Source: Toxoplasma gondii ME49
Taxonomy: Eukaryota; Apicomplexa; Conoidasida; Eucoccidiorida; Sarcocystidae
Length of the DNA stretch: 64,000 nucleotides
Direction of reading: 5' to 3'
NCBI RefSeq assembly: GCF_000006565.2
Contig: NC_031476.1
Coordinates: 3,868,458-3,932,457, forward strand
This document shows, one piece after another, positions 26,278 through 38,896 of this stretch; positions within the stretch are counted from its first letter, which is position 1, and each line of letters begins with the position of its first letter. The translations under genes were made by a program, and so were the position numbers. A model generated the notes under the pieces. That model worked only from the letters and a program-made list of their open reading frames with translations. It made no database searches and was not told the origin of the DNA.

Positions 26278-29200
26278 TGTGTTTAGGTCTACGCATGCTA
26301 ACGGTTATATAACATGCGGACGCGCAAGTATACACATTTGTATGTGCATTTAGTGCCTTCGGAGTCTCGCTCTTCTGAGCATGCAACATGCAGGATGGGA
26401 AGGCCGTATGATAAATTTGTATATCCATACTTTTGCGATCATTCCTGCAATGTTTGTATGCATCGAGGAATGCCTCGTACACAGAGATGTGGGACATTTC
26501 CAACTGTGTGAATGTGCGGACACGAGTGATTCTTTGCGTCTCTGTATTTACCTTCACAAGGCTGCTCGTTCGATTTCACTCTGTCGTCACGCTCGTCTGT
26601 ACGTATATACGTATTGCTTGTTGGTGGAACGCGGCAGACCTCTTCCGTTACCGAGTGCTTCGACCTCGACATCGTCGTTCCGTATCTCGCACCCGGGTTC
26701 CAGTGTAGTCTCCTTCCTGCTGAGGCCAAGGAGAAACGCCTTTTTATCAGGTTTTTCGTGTGTGAAAATGCACCATCTCGTCAGACAGATCTTCATATAT
26801 ATATATATATATAGCGTATGGAATTGTATGTATTTATTTCCTGAATGTACATTCGAATGTGTATTTGCTGAATGAATATTTTTATGCAGGTATTTAGTGA
26901 TGTGTATGTGTAAATATTTGTTTACATGTGCTTATCTTCTGTTTGGTGTTCAGGATGTGGCGATTACGAGGTATTTGGACGAGGCTGCGATCAATCGGCT
27001 TCAGTCAGTGTTGGCTTGCAACATTCAAGAAGTGTTGCGACTTCTTCTTCGCGACTGCCAGTCGCCTCCTGGGTGCCCTTCGTCTCCGTCTTCTTTCTCT
27101 TCGTATTCCTCCCACAGCCTCGTGGGTGTGCAATCGAATGAGAGTCTCAGCTCATCCTGCTTCGCCGTGCTCCGCGAGCGCCTCAGCGAGGACTTTATGG
27201 CTGCTCTCTTTCTCCGGGAGCTCTTGCAAAATCTCTCGAAGCTGCTGCAGCAGCAGATGCTCGAGAAACACTCGATCTTCACGCAAATCAAGCAACACAT
27301 GATTCTTCTGGAGCTTCGTGGATACCTCGACGGCACCTCTGCCGCCGTCGCGAACTGGAACCAAGTTTTTCTTCCTCTCAACAAGAAGGCTGAGGAGGTA
27401 GGCCTCGCACCCCTCCACTTCGGTCGTGCATGGCTCTTCGAGCCCATCTGCTGGTATACGCATGCATTAGTGTACGCATGCAGATGCGTTTGTATTGAGC
27501 CAACGATGCATGTTGAAGGTTAATGAAAAGTCGTTTCAGTTGGTAGAGCGACGTGTCTGCAAAAACGGCGACAAATGGGAGGTGGCAGATGGCAGGGAGA
27601 AATGCGATTTTCCCGCGAGTCGAGTTCGAGACGGTCTAGGAATTTGTTTCTGAACTCGACGTTCTGGGAGGATGCCTTTCCCTTCCACCCGCTGATGCTC
27701 TACGCAGACTGCCTCGTGATACGCACCAGAGCGCCTCTCTTCTTTTCTCTTTCTCCCCTTCCTCCCCTCGCTCTATCGGTCGCCACATCGTTTCTCTCCT
27801 CGTTTGCCATCTCCTTTCCCTGTCGCGCTCCGTGCTGCTCTTTTTTTTTCTCTTTCCGCCCTTTGCTCTTCCTGTGTTTCTCTCCACCACTTTCTTCTCT
27901 CCTTCGGTCTTCCCCGTCCTCTCCTCTGTCTGTGCGTCGCCCTGTCGCGCCGTTGCTTTGCGTCCCGTTCTGTCTACTCCGGCATTCTGTCTTTTTCTCC
28001 CATTTCCTTGCAGTACCAAGAGCGTCTAAAGGAGATTTTGCTGGCGGACGGCGCAGAGACGTATCGTCCGAATCCTCTCGATCTGTCTGGGCTGCCTTAC
28101 CCCACTCCAGTGTGCGTGGCGGTTGAGATTCTGAACACGTTTGCGGAGCTCCAGCCTCAACTGCTGCGTCAGGCCTTCTTTTCGGAAGCGAAGAGCGACG
28201 CGAAACAGGAGTCTCGTCTCCTCCTTCTGCTCGCAGAGACCCTAGAGAAGAGCCACAGCGACTCCGTCCAGGTTCAGGTGAAGGAAATTCTCGTCAAGGT
28301 CGTCTGCAGTCCCGTCATGGAACTTCCGGAAAAGGACGAAATCCACATGCTCTTCTACGACAAAGGCGTCATGGACCGCCTGCTTCAGACCCTCTTTCTG
28401 CCGTTAAACGCCGACGAAATGACTCCAAGTACAAACCTCAAAACACACAGACTAGGCCTCAGATGCCATATCTGGATCTATGTACACATAGGTTGATAGA
28501 TGTTTTTCAGGCGACATGCAGAGCGTATAAATACCTCACGGTCCAGCGACGTGTAACACTATTAGACGTCGATCCCTCTACACATGATCCCATATGGTGT
28601 TCTATCTACTTCAGTGCCTTCCGGCGTCTTATTTATAAATATACGCATAAATAGAAGATCTCAAGTCCCTACCGGAGACATTTTGTACACTATGAGTGCT
28701 TTGTGATATCGCGTCCACACCTCTAAGGACGCGGGTTCTCTATCTTGATGAATTGTGTTTTAACGTGTCTTGACTTTTCCACCAGGCGATTTCCATCGTC
28801 TGCACCACGCGAAGCAGCAGATTCTGGAAATTCTTGCGCACTGCGTCCCGGCCCACAAGTGAGTTTCTGCTCCCTTGTGGTCTCTTTCATTCGTATTTCG
28901 TCTTCCTGCTCTCTCCAATTCTTCCTTTTATCTCCTGTGTGTCTGTTGGTTTGCTCTCGTTCCACTCCGTCGCATTCATCATCTCTGTGCTTCACTTCTC
29001 TGAGACCTTCTCGCGTCTGCACCGCAAGCGCATTCACCTGGACAAGCTTCCTGCATATATATATATATATATATATACGCATATGCATAATCAGGTATGT
29101 GTTTTTATGCGTATACATCGATGAATATTCGTGGATGTCTACATAAGGCGCATAGACGTAAATCCGTGATGTGTTGGACCGGTGTGTGTAGTGATTTGAG

Positions 29201-30439
29201 TGTGGCGTCTCCTGCTTTTTTCCATGTTTCGGGTCTTTGCTTCTTTACCAGTTTGGAGAAATCGCCTCAACTTGTTTTTGTTATGTTCCTTCCTCGGTCT
29301 TGGCTCCAGGCATCGCTTCAAGATTCGCATCCAGAAAGACCGGGTTCCGATTCGGGCAATCCTCGCCTCACTCCGGCCCACGTTTGATAAATTCCTTGCT
29401 CTCTTTGCCGTCAAATTCATTCGCGCATGCATCTCCCTCAAAGTGAGACTTCGTCAAACACCACCTTCCCGATCATCGATTTCACGAGTGACGATGGTGC
29501 TCCGGTCTCTTTCCCTCGATATCCCTAGGGTTCCATAAGCGTTTATGTATATAAATGCCTATATACGTATATATTTATGTATACATGGATATATAAATAT
29601 ATGTCTAGAGATATTTATGTCTTTGCAGGTAAGTAAATGTATATGCATAAGTATTTGAGTGCTATTTCGCAGCTAGATGAAAATTTGTTAGCGCTTCCAG
29701 TTGTATCGGGCATCTATGGAATTCCATTCGTATGTTGGTCTGTATATACTTTATTGCTATCTGTACTTCTATCTATATATCCATCTATCTACATTTTTGC
29801 GAATTTGCGCATCTGCATGCACCTATGAAGAGAAGTGGATCGACGCATTTACCCTTCCCAGGCGTAATGCGCATTCTGGCACGCACCGTGGATTTGTTTA
29901 ATTTGTTTTGCCGGTGTCGCGTATTGCTGTTTTAGGATGCATACGTGGACAAACATTTGGTGCAGCACAAGGTCCTCCGACCGATCATTTGGATGCTCAA
30001 GGTGAGAGACTTTGCTCGATTAGTGTGTTTCCTCAAGCCTTCGTTCCCAGCCTTTCCTCATCTGGGGTTTGTGCTTCTGTTTTTTCGGTTTGACGTTTAC
30101 TGCCTTGGAGTGCGGACGGTTTTTTTAGCTTCTTTGTGAAGAAGCGAGACACTTTTCAATGCTTCTTTCTCCGCCGCGAGCCAGTCTCCTGCAACCCTCG
30201 CTTATCTAATGCATTGCGAAAACAGAGATTCACTCCCATATATCAATTACAAGATGTACCTCTGTTTCTACCGTAATGCATATGTCTCTGCCTGTATGTT
30301 TGCTGGATTGTCTGTCAGCCTGTTTGTATTTATCTATTTTTATCTATCTGTGTCTCTTTGGGTGTCCATATCTATCTGTCGATATCTATATCCATCTGTA
30401 TTTATGTATATACATGTGTCTATATTTCATCTCTCTCTC

Positions 30440-30482
<43 letters not shown>

Positions 30483-31730
30483 GCATCTGCGTGTCCCATA
30501 TGTATCTAAATCTATTTACGCTTCTCTATCTGTAGCTGTCTGTCTGTCTGTACACGTACAGATATGCATGCTTTTACTTGTTGAGCTTTTTGCGGTTTGA
30601 CTTCCTTTGCTGTTTCTCTGCGTTCTCTTGCAGGAAGAGCAGTACGCAGTTTCGCTTTTTTCATCTCGACGGCAGCAGTCTTCGCTGCTCGCGTCGGTCA
30701 TCTTGGATTGTCTGCGAGCGCTCGCAGCGGGCGCAGCGACGTTCGCGGCTCCACAGGCGCCTTGTCACTCTCTGCATTTGATAGAATTCCTTTTCACGGA
30801 TGATTTTTGTCGTCACTGGATCGGAGACATCCAAGAGTCCATGCGGACCACAGGCCGCCGGCCCTGCCAAACTCTTCAGGTGGGGAAACGCCTCTCGTTC
30901 CTCACAGCGTCGCTTCAAGACGGCCGCAACCACCGTGCTGTGCCCTCGACCATCTGGGGCGTCTCTCTGTCCATCTGACTCTCTGATCTTTCTGTTCTGT
31001 CAGAATAAAATGGAGATGGAGGCGAACGGGAAATGTGAACGACTGGAAGGTCGTGTGAGAAGGATCGCTTTGCAGACCGAGGGGGATCTTCCCGACCGTT
31101 CTGTGGCCCGACTGCGGTGCCTGTTTATTGAACCAGGGAGAGACGTCTCCACACACGAGTACATATGTGACTCTGTTTTCCAGCCTTTTTGTGAATCTGT
31201 GCCAATACACATGTGTGGAAAGCCCGTATGGACACCTGATGTGTGTGGCAGTTGCTGCGGTTTCGGCTGTTTTTCATGTCTGGAGTGTTCTCGCAGGGAA
31301 GCGGTCTCGCTCGGGGACTGACATATCTCTTTAGGCTTCGTTCATCGGCAAAGCAAACGCGTGCACGATTGCATGCGTGCGAGGCCTCTCGTTTTTTCTC
31401 AGGATCTACACGATTTGTACATCCAGTTTGTCGCGAAGCCGTCGCTCTGCGCCAGTCAGCCGCTGCATCTGCGATCGCCGCAGGACTACCTCTCCCCGTC
31501 TTCTCGCGTTCTCTCGCCTCGAAGTGGACGCAGTGGCGCGAGGGACTTCTTCTTCTCCGGCTCGGGCCTCAATTCGTCCGACGCAGGCGACGGGAATCTC
31601 TCGCCTCACTCTCTGCGGTCCAGTCTCGGTCGAGTTATTCGTAGAGATCCAAATGTGAGCTCACTCTTTTATGCATACATGTAGGATGATCTCCTCAGAT
31701 GGATGTTGATATTCATAAATATCACACTAA

Positions 31731-31762
<32 letters not shown>

Positions 31763-33288
31763 AGTCGCTGGGTATATGCACGTGCGTACACATGCATTTA
31801 TATATATATATATATATATATATATCTGTAAGGATGCTAGTGTTGATATATATATATCTCTCTCTGTTGATGAATGCATACAAGCGTGGCTGTATATGTA
31901 GGTTTCTGCATACATTGGTAAAAGTTGTATTGTGTGAAGAGTAGAAGGCGAAGTTTACGGTAAAACAGAAGAACGAGGGCGGGGCGCTGGCTCAGGAAGT
32001 GTTGCCCACATGCAGGACAAGTTAGGCCGAGGGGTCCAAGTGGATGTCGGAGAGCTACACAGGAGAAGTCAAGCTGGGAAAAGCAAGGCTTCCCTCTGTT
32101 CCGCGTTTTGCTGCAGCTTTCCTTCCTTGTTGGTGTCTGGTCTCCTTCCGCAGTCACCTCGACTATCTTCTTAGTTGATGGGGGAAACCTAAATTTTTCG
32201 CATCATATTGTCTTCTGCTTCTGTTCGCAGAGGTCGTTGGATGACGAAGAGGAGGAGTCCTGGTTCCTCTCTGACGACAAGGAAGACGAAGACGAGGAAT
32301 CGCCGTCGGAGGGAAGTGGATGCCGGGAGAATTTCTCCTCTCTGTCTCTGCGAAACACTGACCCAGACGAGGACGACGAGGAAGAGATCAGCGGCAGGCG
32401 CAGTCTGTCTCGGTAGGCTGTAGAAAGCAGAAAACTGCAGGTCATTGCTCTCGGACGTGTTTACTTCTCACGTTCGTTGTTAGGTTTCTGTCGCTTGTGT
32501 CCTGGGTCTCAGCAGTTCTGAGCCCACTCTGTTTAGTCGTGCCTTCCCATTTTCGGCTTCACTCTCCATTTATCTCCTCGTCACTGTACTACTTTTTTGG
32601 GGTGGTGGCAGGTGCACATCATCCCTTGTCGACGGATACGACGACGACAACGAAGAGGACGAGGACCACGCGAGTCTGCCTTCGCTGACGTCAAGGAAGA
32701 CCAACTCGGCCTCGCATTCGTCTTATAATCGGAGTCAGAGACCGTTCGAGACCCGCGAGGAAGACGAAGACGAGTCCTTTCTGTTGAAGGCCTTCCCGGA
32801 GAAGAAGCAGCTGATTTCGAAGCCAACGAGGCTGCGGGACCCGGGCGAGGAGGGGCGGACCGAGAAAAGGCGACTCGACAAGAGCGAGGGACGTCGAGCA
32901 GACGACAACAGCGCGAAGCTTGCAGAGGCATTTGAAAATCCTCGAGGGCCGGCGACAGAAAAAGACGAGGAACGATCGAACCGTCGACTAAGTCCAGGAC
33001 GACGGGTGCCGGACGGAGACGCGAAAACCAGCCCTAAAGAGACCTCACCGACCCGAGTTGGAACAGCACTTGCAGGACCCAAAAAGATCGCAGTCAAGCT
33101 GAAGTGAGACGCCAAGAACGCACAACACAGATATATATATATATATATATGTACACTTCTATAGGTCTCAAGTTCTTGTTCAGTTTGATCTGCAGAGAAC
33201 TACAAGAAACACATGACATGTGTTTTTGTGCGTATAGCTCTGCTGGCTCATCGACAATACGCGCGTCATCGTTGCAGCGTTACTTGCA

Positions 33289-33343
<55 letters not shown>

Positions 33344-34089
33344 ATATCTAATTATATGTGTATGTGATTTCCATATCGTTTGGGAACTAGGGGAACATAA
33401 GCTGACTGCCTTTGGGAAGGAGCTTCGTTTTCCACTTAGGTAGGGAGGGGTCGAGGAGGGGGGGGGAGGTCATGCAGGCTCGCTTGTTTCCGTATCATTC
33501 CTCTGCGTTTGTGCTTGTTGTCTGTCGACATTTTCTTTTCGTCCTCTCTGGCTCCTCAGACTCGGCGGGAACGGCGCGGGCACAGGAACGTCTTCAAGCA
33601 ATGCAGATCTTGAGAACAAGGTCCGAAACGACAAGGACGATGGAGACTCTATGTCTGATGATCGTGCGTTAACGACAACAGGTGATGGGCGCCTCCACAG
33701 CGACAGTGATGCTGAAAGCAGCGGGACTGACGAGGGTGGAAAATCGCGCGAAGGAGAGGGAGGAAGCGAACTTCTTGCAGGTGAGGCAACGAGGGAAGCG
33801 ACAAAGGGAGAGCGGAAATTAGAGAGGCCTTTCAGTTTCTTCCGGGTGGTATTCGAATTAGGAAAGGCGACGAGACGTCTCTAGTACTTTTTACAAATTT
33901 TGATTGACAGAGGACACACGCCTCTACACGTCTCCGTATCGCCCTCTATACACATATGTATGCTACGTGTTCTCCACGTTTCTGGTTTAGCCATTCGTAT
34001 TACTGTCTCTGCGCAGCGACCGACTTCTAAATACTGCCACTCTGTCTCGTCTTGATACACATGCCATGAACTCTTTATCCAAGTATCCC

Positions 34090-34124
<35 letters not shown>

Positions 34125-34601
34125 GAGAAGGAAGTGTGGCTTTAAAGAGAGTAATCACTGCGCGTGGACAGACCTCGTGGTGTGCGTGTCGTCTCAGGGA
34201 TGCGCCTGCTTTCTGGTGTATTGAAGAGAAAACATTCGTCCGGATTGGCCTCTTCTCTGTCGTCGGACTCTCCGCTGGGCGGGGAGAATGAGAGGGGGGC
34301 GCGGCCATGCCCTCGAGGAGGGCGCGAGGGCCTTTTGGCGGCGCGCAGTTTGTGGGGTGTGGGGGCGACAGAGACAGAAGATACCCAGGGCAGTGACAGG
34401 GCTGAGGGAGAGGCGAAGGAACCGAGCAAGAAGACCAGCCGTGTAGGAGGAGAGACGGGAGGAGAGAGAAGACACTCCTCGGATGACGAGGCCCAGAGCG
34501 CCGGGGAGGAATTGGACAAGCGCGACAGAAAGAAGTCAAAGTGGACGGAAGAGCTCGTCGCGGACATGCTGCAAGACGGTAGCGACGATGAAGACGCGTG
34601 A
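20603..34601 (+). CDS. PP4R3/SMEK-type regulatory subunit of protein phosphatase 4
   Basis: Family role: targets the PP4 catalytic subunit to substrates in DNA repair, cell-cycle and centrosome control. Eighteen exons, every phase consistent, 1,896 residues: 20603-22312, 22633-22900, 23222-23309, 23674-23992, 24490-24637, 25182-25265, 25934-26079, 26954-27397, 28014-28428, 28786-28858, 29310-29442, 29936-30001, 30634-30879, 31403-31654, 32231-32412, 32612-33103, 33560-33780, 34198-34601. Residues 1-560 are a low-complexity extension. The EVH1/PH-like domain follows (VKLYEVDEMGRWIDKGTGH, DSIITWQEG, ALSFQHPHGCFACW), interrupted by a ~44-residue acidic insert. The SMK-1 region begins near residue 800 (DEFWPDVLKSLEYD, RHSEFFAHKAQFHNVIQL). 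Armadillo-like repeats include DFHRLHHAKQQILEIL, RFKIRIQKD and DAYVDKHLVQHKVLRPIIW. The C-terminal ~430 residues are acidic/basic and disordered. Start chosen for its context (GAGAGAATGG); the start is the least certain point. Confidence 0.93.
25772..25791. repeat. (AT)n microsatellite in a PP4R3 intron
   Basis: About 20 nt of perfect AT dinucleotide in the intron between exons ending 25265 and starting 25934. Confidence 0.9.
26221..26282. repeat. 62-bp perfect palindrome built around (AT)23
   Basis: An ACACATGC arm at 26221-26228, 23 AT dinucleotides at 26229-26274, and the exact complementary arm GCATGTGT at 26275-26282. It lies in the PP4R3 intron between 26079 and 26954. Confidence 0.93.
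26795..26812. repeat. (AT)n microsatellite in a PP4R3 intron
   Basis: About 18 nt of AT dinucleotide in the same intron as the 62-bp palindrome. Confidence 0.85.
29055..29077. repeat. (AT)n microsatellite in a PP4R3 intron
   Basis: About 23 nt of AT dinucleotide between exons ending 28858 and starting 29310, followed by ACGCATATGCAT. Confidence 0.88.
30431..30482. repeat. (CT)n/(AT)n compound microsatellite in a PP4R3 intron
   Basis: A CT run passes into AT dinucleotides interrupted once by GT. It lies between exons ending 30001 and starting 30634, within a TATC/TATG-rich stretch beginning near 30320. Confidence 0.88.
31734..31857. repeat. Three (AT)n arrays in one PP4R3 intron
   Basis: Arrays at about 31734-31762, 31798-31825 and 31846-31857, separated by short mixed sequence, in the intron between 31654 and 32231. 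Confidence 0.88.
33131..33150. repeat. (AT)n microsatellite in a PP4R3 intron
   Basis: About 20 nt of AT dinucleotide 27 nt after the donor at 33104. Confidence 0.88.
33292..33339. repeat. (AT)n microsatellite in a PP4R3 intron
   Basis: About 48 nt, preceded by TTGCATGC and followed by GCGCATAT, so the flanks are near-palindromic like those of the 26.2-kb array. Confidence 0.9.
34098..34121. repeat. (AT)n microsatellite in the last PP4R3 intron
   Basis: About 24 nt of AT dinucleotide roughly 75 nt upstream of the last exon's acceptor. Confidence 0.85.
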
Positions 34602-37483
34602 AGGGACGGAGTCGCGCGCATGCGGCAGAAGTGCCAAGACAGAATAAGAGACAAAGATAAATTTAGGAGGAAGCAGAAAAAAGACAGCGATGGTGCGTGG
34701 GGGGAACCAAATGCAAAAGGAAGACGACCTGCACAGAGGCAGAAGAAGAAAAAACAGATAGGGAGGGAGGGTAAAAGACGGAATGCGGCACAGGAAGACG
34801 GAGGGTGGCAATTGCCTCGCTGAGTGTCTGTGAGAGGAAGGCAGAAAAGATGCTGAGGGAGGGATGCGAGAAACACCCTCGCTGTCGATTTAATGAAGTT
34901 CCGCGAAGAGCTAGGATACTGAAAACGAAAAGCGGAGATTCTCGCTTTGACTTCGCACACATAGCTGAGGCACTCACACGAAAAGTGTGTGCGTGTTCAT
35001 ACCTTTTTCTGAGTGCACGCGTATACGAGTGTCTCGCCCTCTCTTATCACAAAAAATATTTTTGTGCGAACGTAGCGGAGGCAACGACGTAAGCAGATTC
35101 GAGTGTCCTAGCTTGTATCCATTGTTGCGTCTTTTCAGTCTACATCGTACACACATTCAGTGAAGAGTGAAGCACGGGGAAAAGCGTTGCTGGGAGAAAC
35201 AGTTTTAACAGGCTCTGGCTGCTTTGGCCTCCGCACAAGTGTCTCCGAGTGGGCATGTGCACAGGGCCACTGCGCCACGGGCTAGATAGGGATGCTAAAG
35301 ACAATTTTAGCACGCAGGAAAGCAATGCGGGAGAATGACCGAGGGTGATAGAGTGAGAAGCATAGTCGTCTGGGTGAACCTATCATGTTTTCTGCTCTCT
35401 TCCTTGTGGAGGGAGGTGACGGACAAAGAGTGGAAGCAACAGATTCTCTCGTGTTTTTCCGATTTTGCATCCTTCAATCCAGGAAAAGCAGGCAAGAGGG
35501 AAAAGAGAGATGAGGATGAAGACGAGAGGCACTGAACTATGAGCGTGCACTCTTTTCTAGCTGTCGGTCAACAAGCAGAGGAAGCAGAGCAGCCCCGTTC
35601 TAGAAGGCAGCCATTACAGGTTGGCTGTTGGCTCTAGAAAATTCCTGACGCGTTGCTTTCTTCGCTTTCTTTGCAGTCCCGAACAGACCGTCAATGCCTC
35701 TCGAAATTGCCGACGTGTACGGGGGGGGCTTGCAACAGGGAGAAAAGAGTCTCGTGTGTGCATGGAAAAAGGGAAGAGCATGCGCGACTTAGGGAGTGTA
35801 AGAGCGAATTGTAGAGTAAAACAGCAGAACGGAGCTTCTGAGTCTGCGAGCTTCCATGGTTGAGATACCCCGTGTTTCGTTTTTGAGCTAGAGAGGCGAA
35901 AGAATTGGGGTGGAGGCACACCTGAAAGTTGACGAGGGGGACAGATTGAGCCTTGAGAAAAAAAAAGTCTGTAGAGATAAGATAACATTACAATATGAGG
36001 AAAACGCCATCTACGATATTCGCGTCGCTGTAAGGGCCGGGAGAAAAGGACAAAGCCTTCGAAGCGGCTTGTGGAGAAGACAGGGAAAAGGAAGAACGAC
36101 TTGCGAAGCGGTTTTGACTAGGGAAGGAGTATAAGGGGTTTATGTTTACGTTTTTCAGGTCTGAATCGAACTGTTTTTCTTTTGTAGATAAACGTCGCAG
36201 ATAAGCGATTGCTTCTCGATACAGACGACGCACACACATCGGCAGAGATGTCGGGACAGTCGCACCTCAGACTCCGTTATCTCGGTTTGGAGGCGTGGTT
36301 GACAGCATATCTTCCGTGTTTCTCGTTCTTTGCCTTTAGCAAACTCCCGAACGGAACACGATGCATTCGCAGGAGGGCAGCTGGCGTAGGGACACATAGC
36401 ATCAAATTTCAGATAATGCATCGCTCGAATCTCGCTTTTTTACGCCGTTCTTTGATGCCTTTGTCACGCACCACAGAGGCAGTGGCGAAACATCGAACCT
36501 AGATATGCACGCGCGCATTTCGAACGACAGTGAGGATTTTATAACACTGGCCGATCGAATGTGGAAGGCAGACCCGTGCAGGTTGAAATAGCCACATCCA
36601 CGTTTGATCCGCTGCAAATGGACTGTCGAATAGTCTGACCCCCGCTACGCTGGGTCTGACAGGATTCATTTGTAACAGCAATCTGACAATTGAAATTTGC
36701 GCGAATGCTCCGGCAGATTGTGGTTTGTGCCCAGCATCTTCGGCTGCACAACTTTGGTGAGCTACCTTTTTTTCGTCTTTCCCGGAGTATCTTTCTTTGC
36801 GTGTACTTTGAAGCTGGCGTCTGCGTTGTGCTTTGGTTACAGAGAAGCGCGTATCCGGGGTGGAAAGCACTCAAGTGTGTGACACCAGAGTTGCTTTCTC
36901 TTACCTTAGATGTGCTTTTCTGAATGCGTAAATTGTGGATGTCGTCACTGCGAGTTATGGAGGAACAAAGCTTTTAAATAGCCGGCAGTCCTACCATCTG
37001 AACTAAATGAAGTTGACTGTTGGCGACCAGGCGGCGCTTAGCAAAAAAATGTGATCGACGATGCCGACGCTGACAAGCTTGAATTTTGCTGGGAGGTGTC
37101 AGGCAGAGAGGTGAGAATGCCTAGAGCTTTGACCTGTTTTCCGCTTCCACTTTAGCAGGGAACATCAACGGAAATGGCCCAGCGGGAGAAGCTCAAGGAG
37201 GAATGTTTGCATACATGCATACACATACAGCTCAATATGTACACATGAACTTTGCAAAAAAAAGTCGACAGTGTGTCGTTTATGGAACCGCGGAGTCGAC
37301 GACAACAACAAAAATTCGAGGAATAGCTCTTGGAGCGCGAACAGCTCGGCGCGGATAGGAATACCTGAAACAGGGGAGAAAAGGTCTCCGGAATAATTCG
37401 CAGGACGGAGCAGCGGAAACAAGAAAAAAGGGAAGAGCGAAGTTCAGGGGAACCGAGCAAGGAGAAAAGCACACCGTGAATCA
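34602..37483. other. Convergent intergenic region between PP4R3 and the kinase
   Basis: About 2.9 kb with no supported gene, only short open frames in conflicting frames. It should hold the 3' untranslated regions of both convergent genes. Confidence 0.5.
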
Positions 37484-37968
37484 TCAGAAATCTTGAAACC
37501 AGAGGTCTTCTTGTGCGGTCGGCGACGCCCCCTCTGCATAAACAAACACACCAGGTACATCTCTCTTAGCTGGGAAGACTCTTTACGGAACGTGCGCCTT
37601 TCGGTTGTCTCAAAGCATCTATCGCTCGCCTCGTTATTTGACACGCACGAGGTCGTAGTCACTTGCAACCTTTTGGCATCTCTGCGACAGCATTTTTCTG
37701 CCGGTTCTTTTCACACTCACCTGAGCCAAAGGATTCCGGGTATTCGTCGAACATGTGAGTATCCATTTTGCTTCGGACAGGCGGGACAAACGGTGGAGTC
37801 AGGCGACCTTGTGCTGCTGCCGCCCAGTCGAACTTCACAGACGTGAAGAAAAGATGCTGAGTGAGAGACTTCATACTTGGACGGTTGCTTGCACTCTTCC
37901 GGAGCAGGCGCTCCACAAGATCCTGCGAAGGAAACATAAGATGACCCCTGCAAAAAGCACAGTTTGAG

Positions 37969-38019
<51 letters not shown>

Positions 38020-38698
38020 CATAGGATCCTCGGTATTTGCATCGGAAACAGGGCTAACGCTGTCCGCCGTCCGGATGAGTATTTGAATCTTCTCCTCAGC
38101 CATTTATTTACATCATCCTGCCTCTCGATTCTCTTCACATATGAGTGGCAAAGATACTCTGTTTTTGACTGCATTAACCGAAACGCGTGACGAGTCGGGT
38201 TTCCTTCTGTGGCACCCAACGAAAGCACCCGAGCTTTTCTTTATTGATAGTTCTCTAGTTCATGCGTTTTAATTCCTTTTGTTCCCCTGCATTTCTGTGT
38301 GTTTTTGCCGCAACGTTTGCCAGAACTCCGCTGCCAGCGTCAGCGATGTAATCCTATCCGGCATGCATAGCTTGAGGGCGAGGAAACGTTTGCTGTATGA
38401 TTTGAAGCATTCAACCATGGAATATTTGATACCCGCTACCAACACTCCCATCGCCTGTGACCCTCTCTCAGCTTCCCCCCTGGGTGTGGTAGTGTTGTTC
38501 ACACTGAAAACCAGAGCAGAGAGTCAGCCGGCAGAGCGTCAGGACCCGGCAGGACCACACTTACGCTGGCAATCGGACTCAGACAGGGGCTGAACGGAAC
38601 TGGAGCGCGGAGAATATTTTCGTACATCTCTTGTGGATTATCGTGGTAGAAGGGCGTCTGCCTGTTCAGAGACATCAAATGTGACAGCCAAGTACAGC

Positions 38699-38742
<44 letters not shown>

Positions 38743-38849
38743 TTATACATACGTACATACATGTGAAGTACTGTCAAGTACATGATTTTACGCGGTTACA
38801 CGTAAGTGTGTACCCATATGTTCACGTATATAGGAACACGTGGTGAGGA

Positions 38850-38896
<47 letters not shown>

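Noticed and set aside
34142..34960. Minus-strand open frame of 272 codons
   Set aside because: It lies opposite the acidic last exon of PP4R3. The Ser/Leu/Phe-rich composition is what a Glu/Arg-rich exon gives in antisense.
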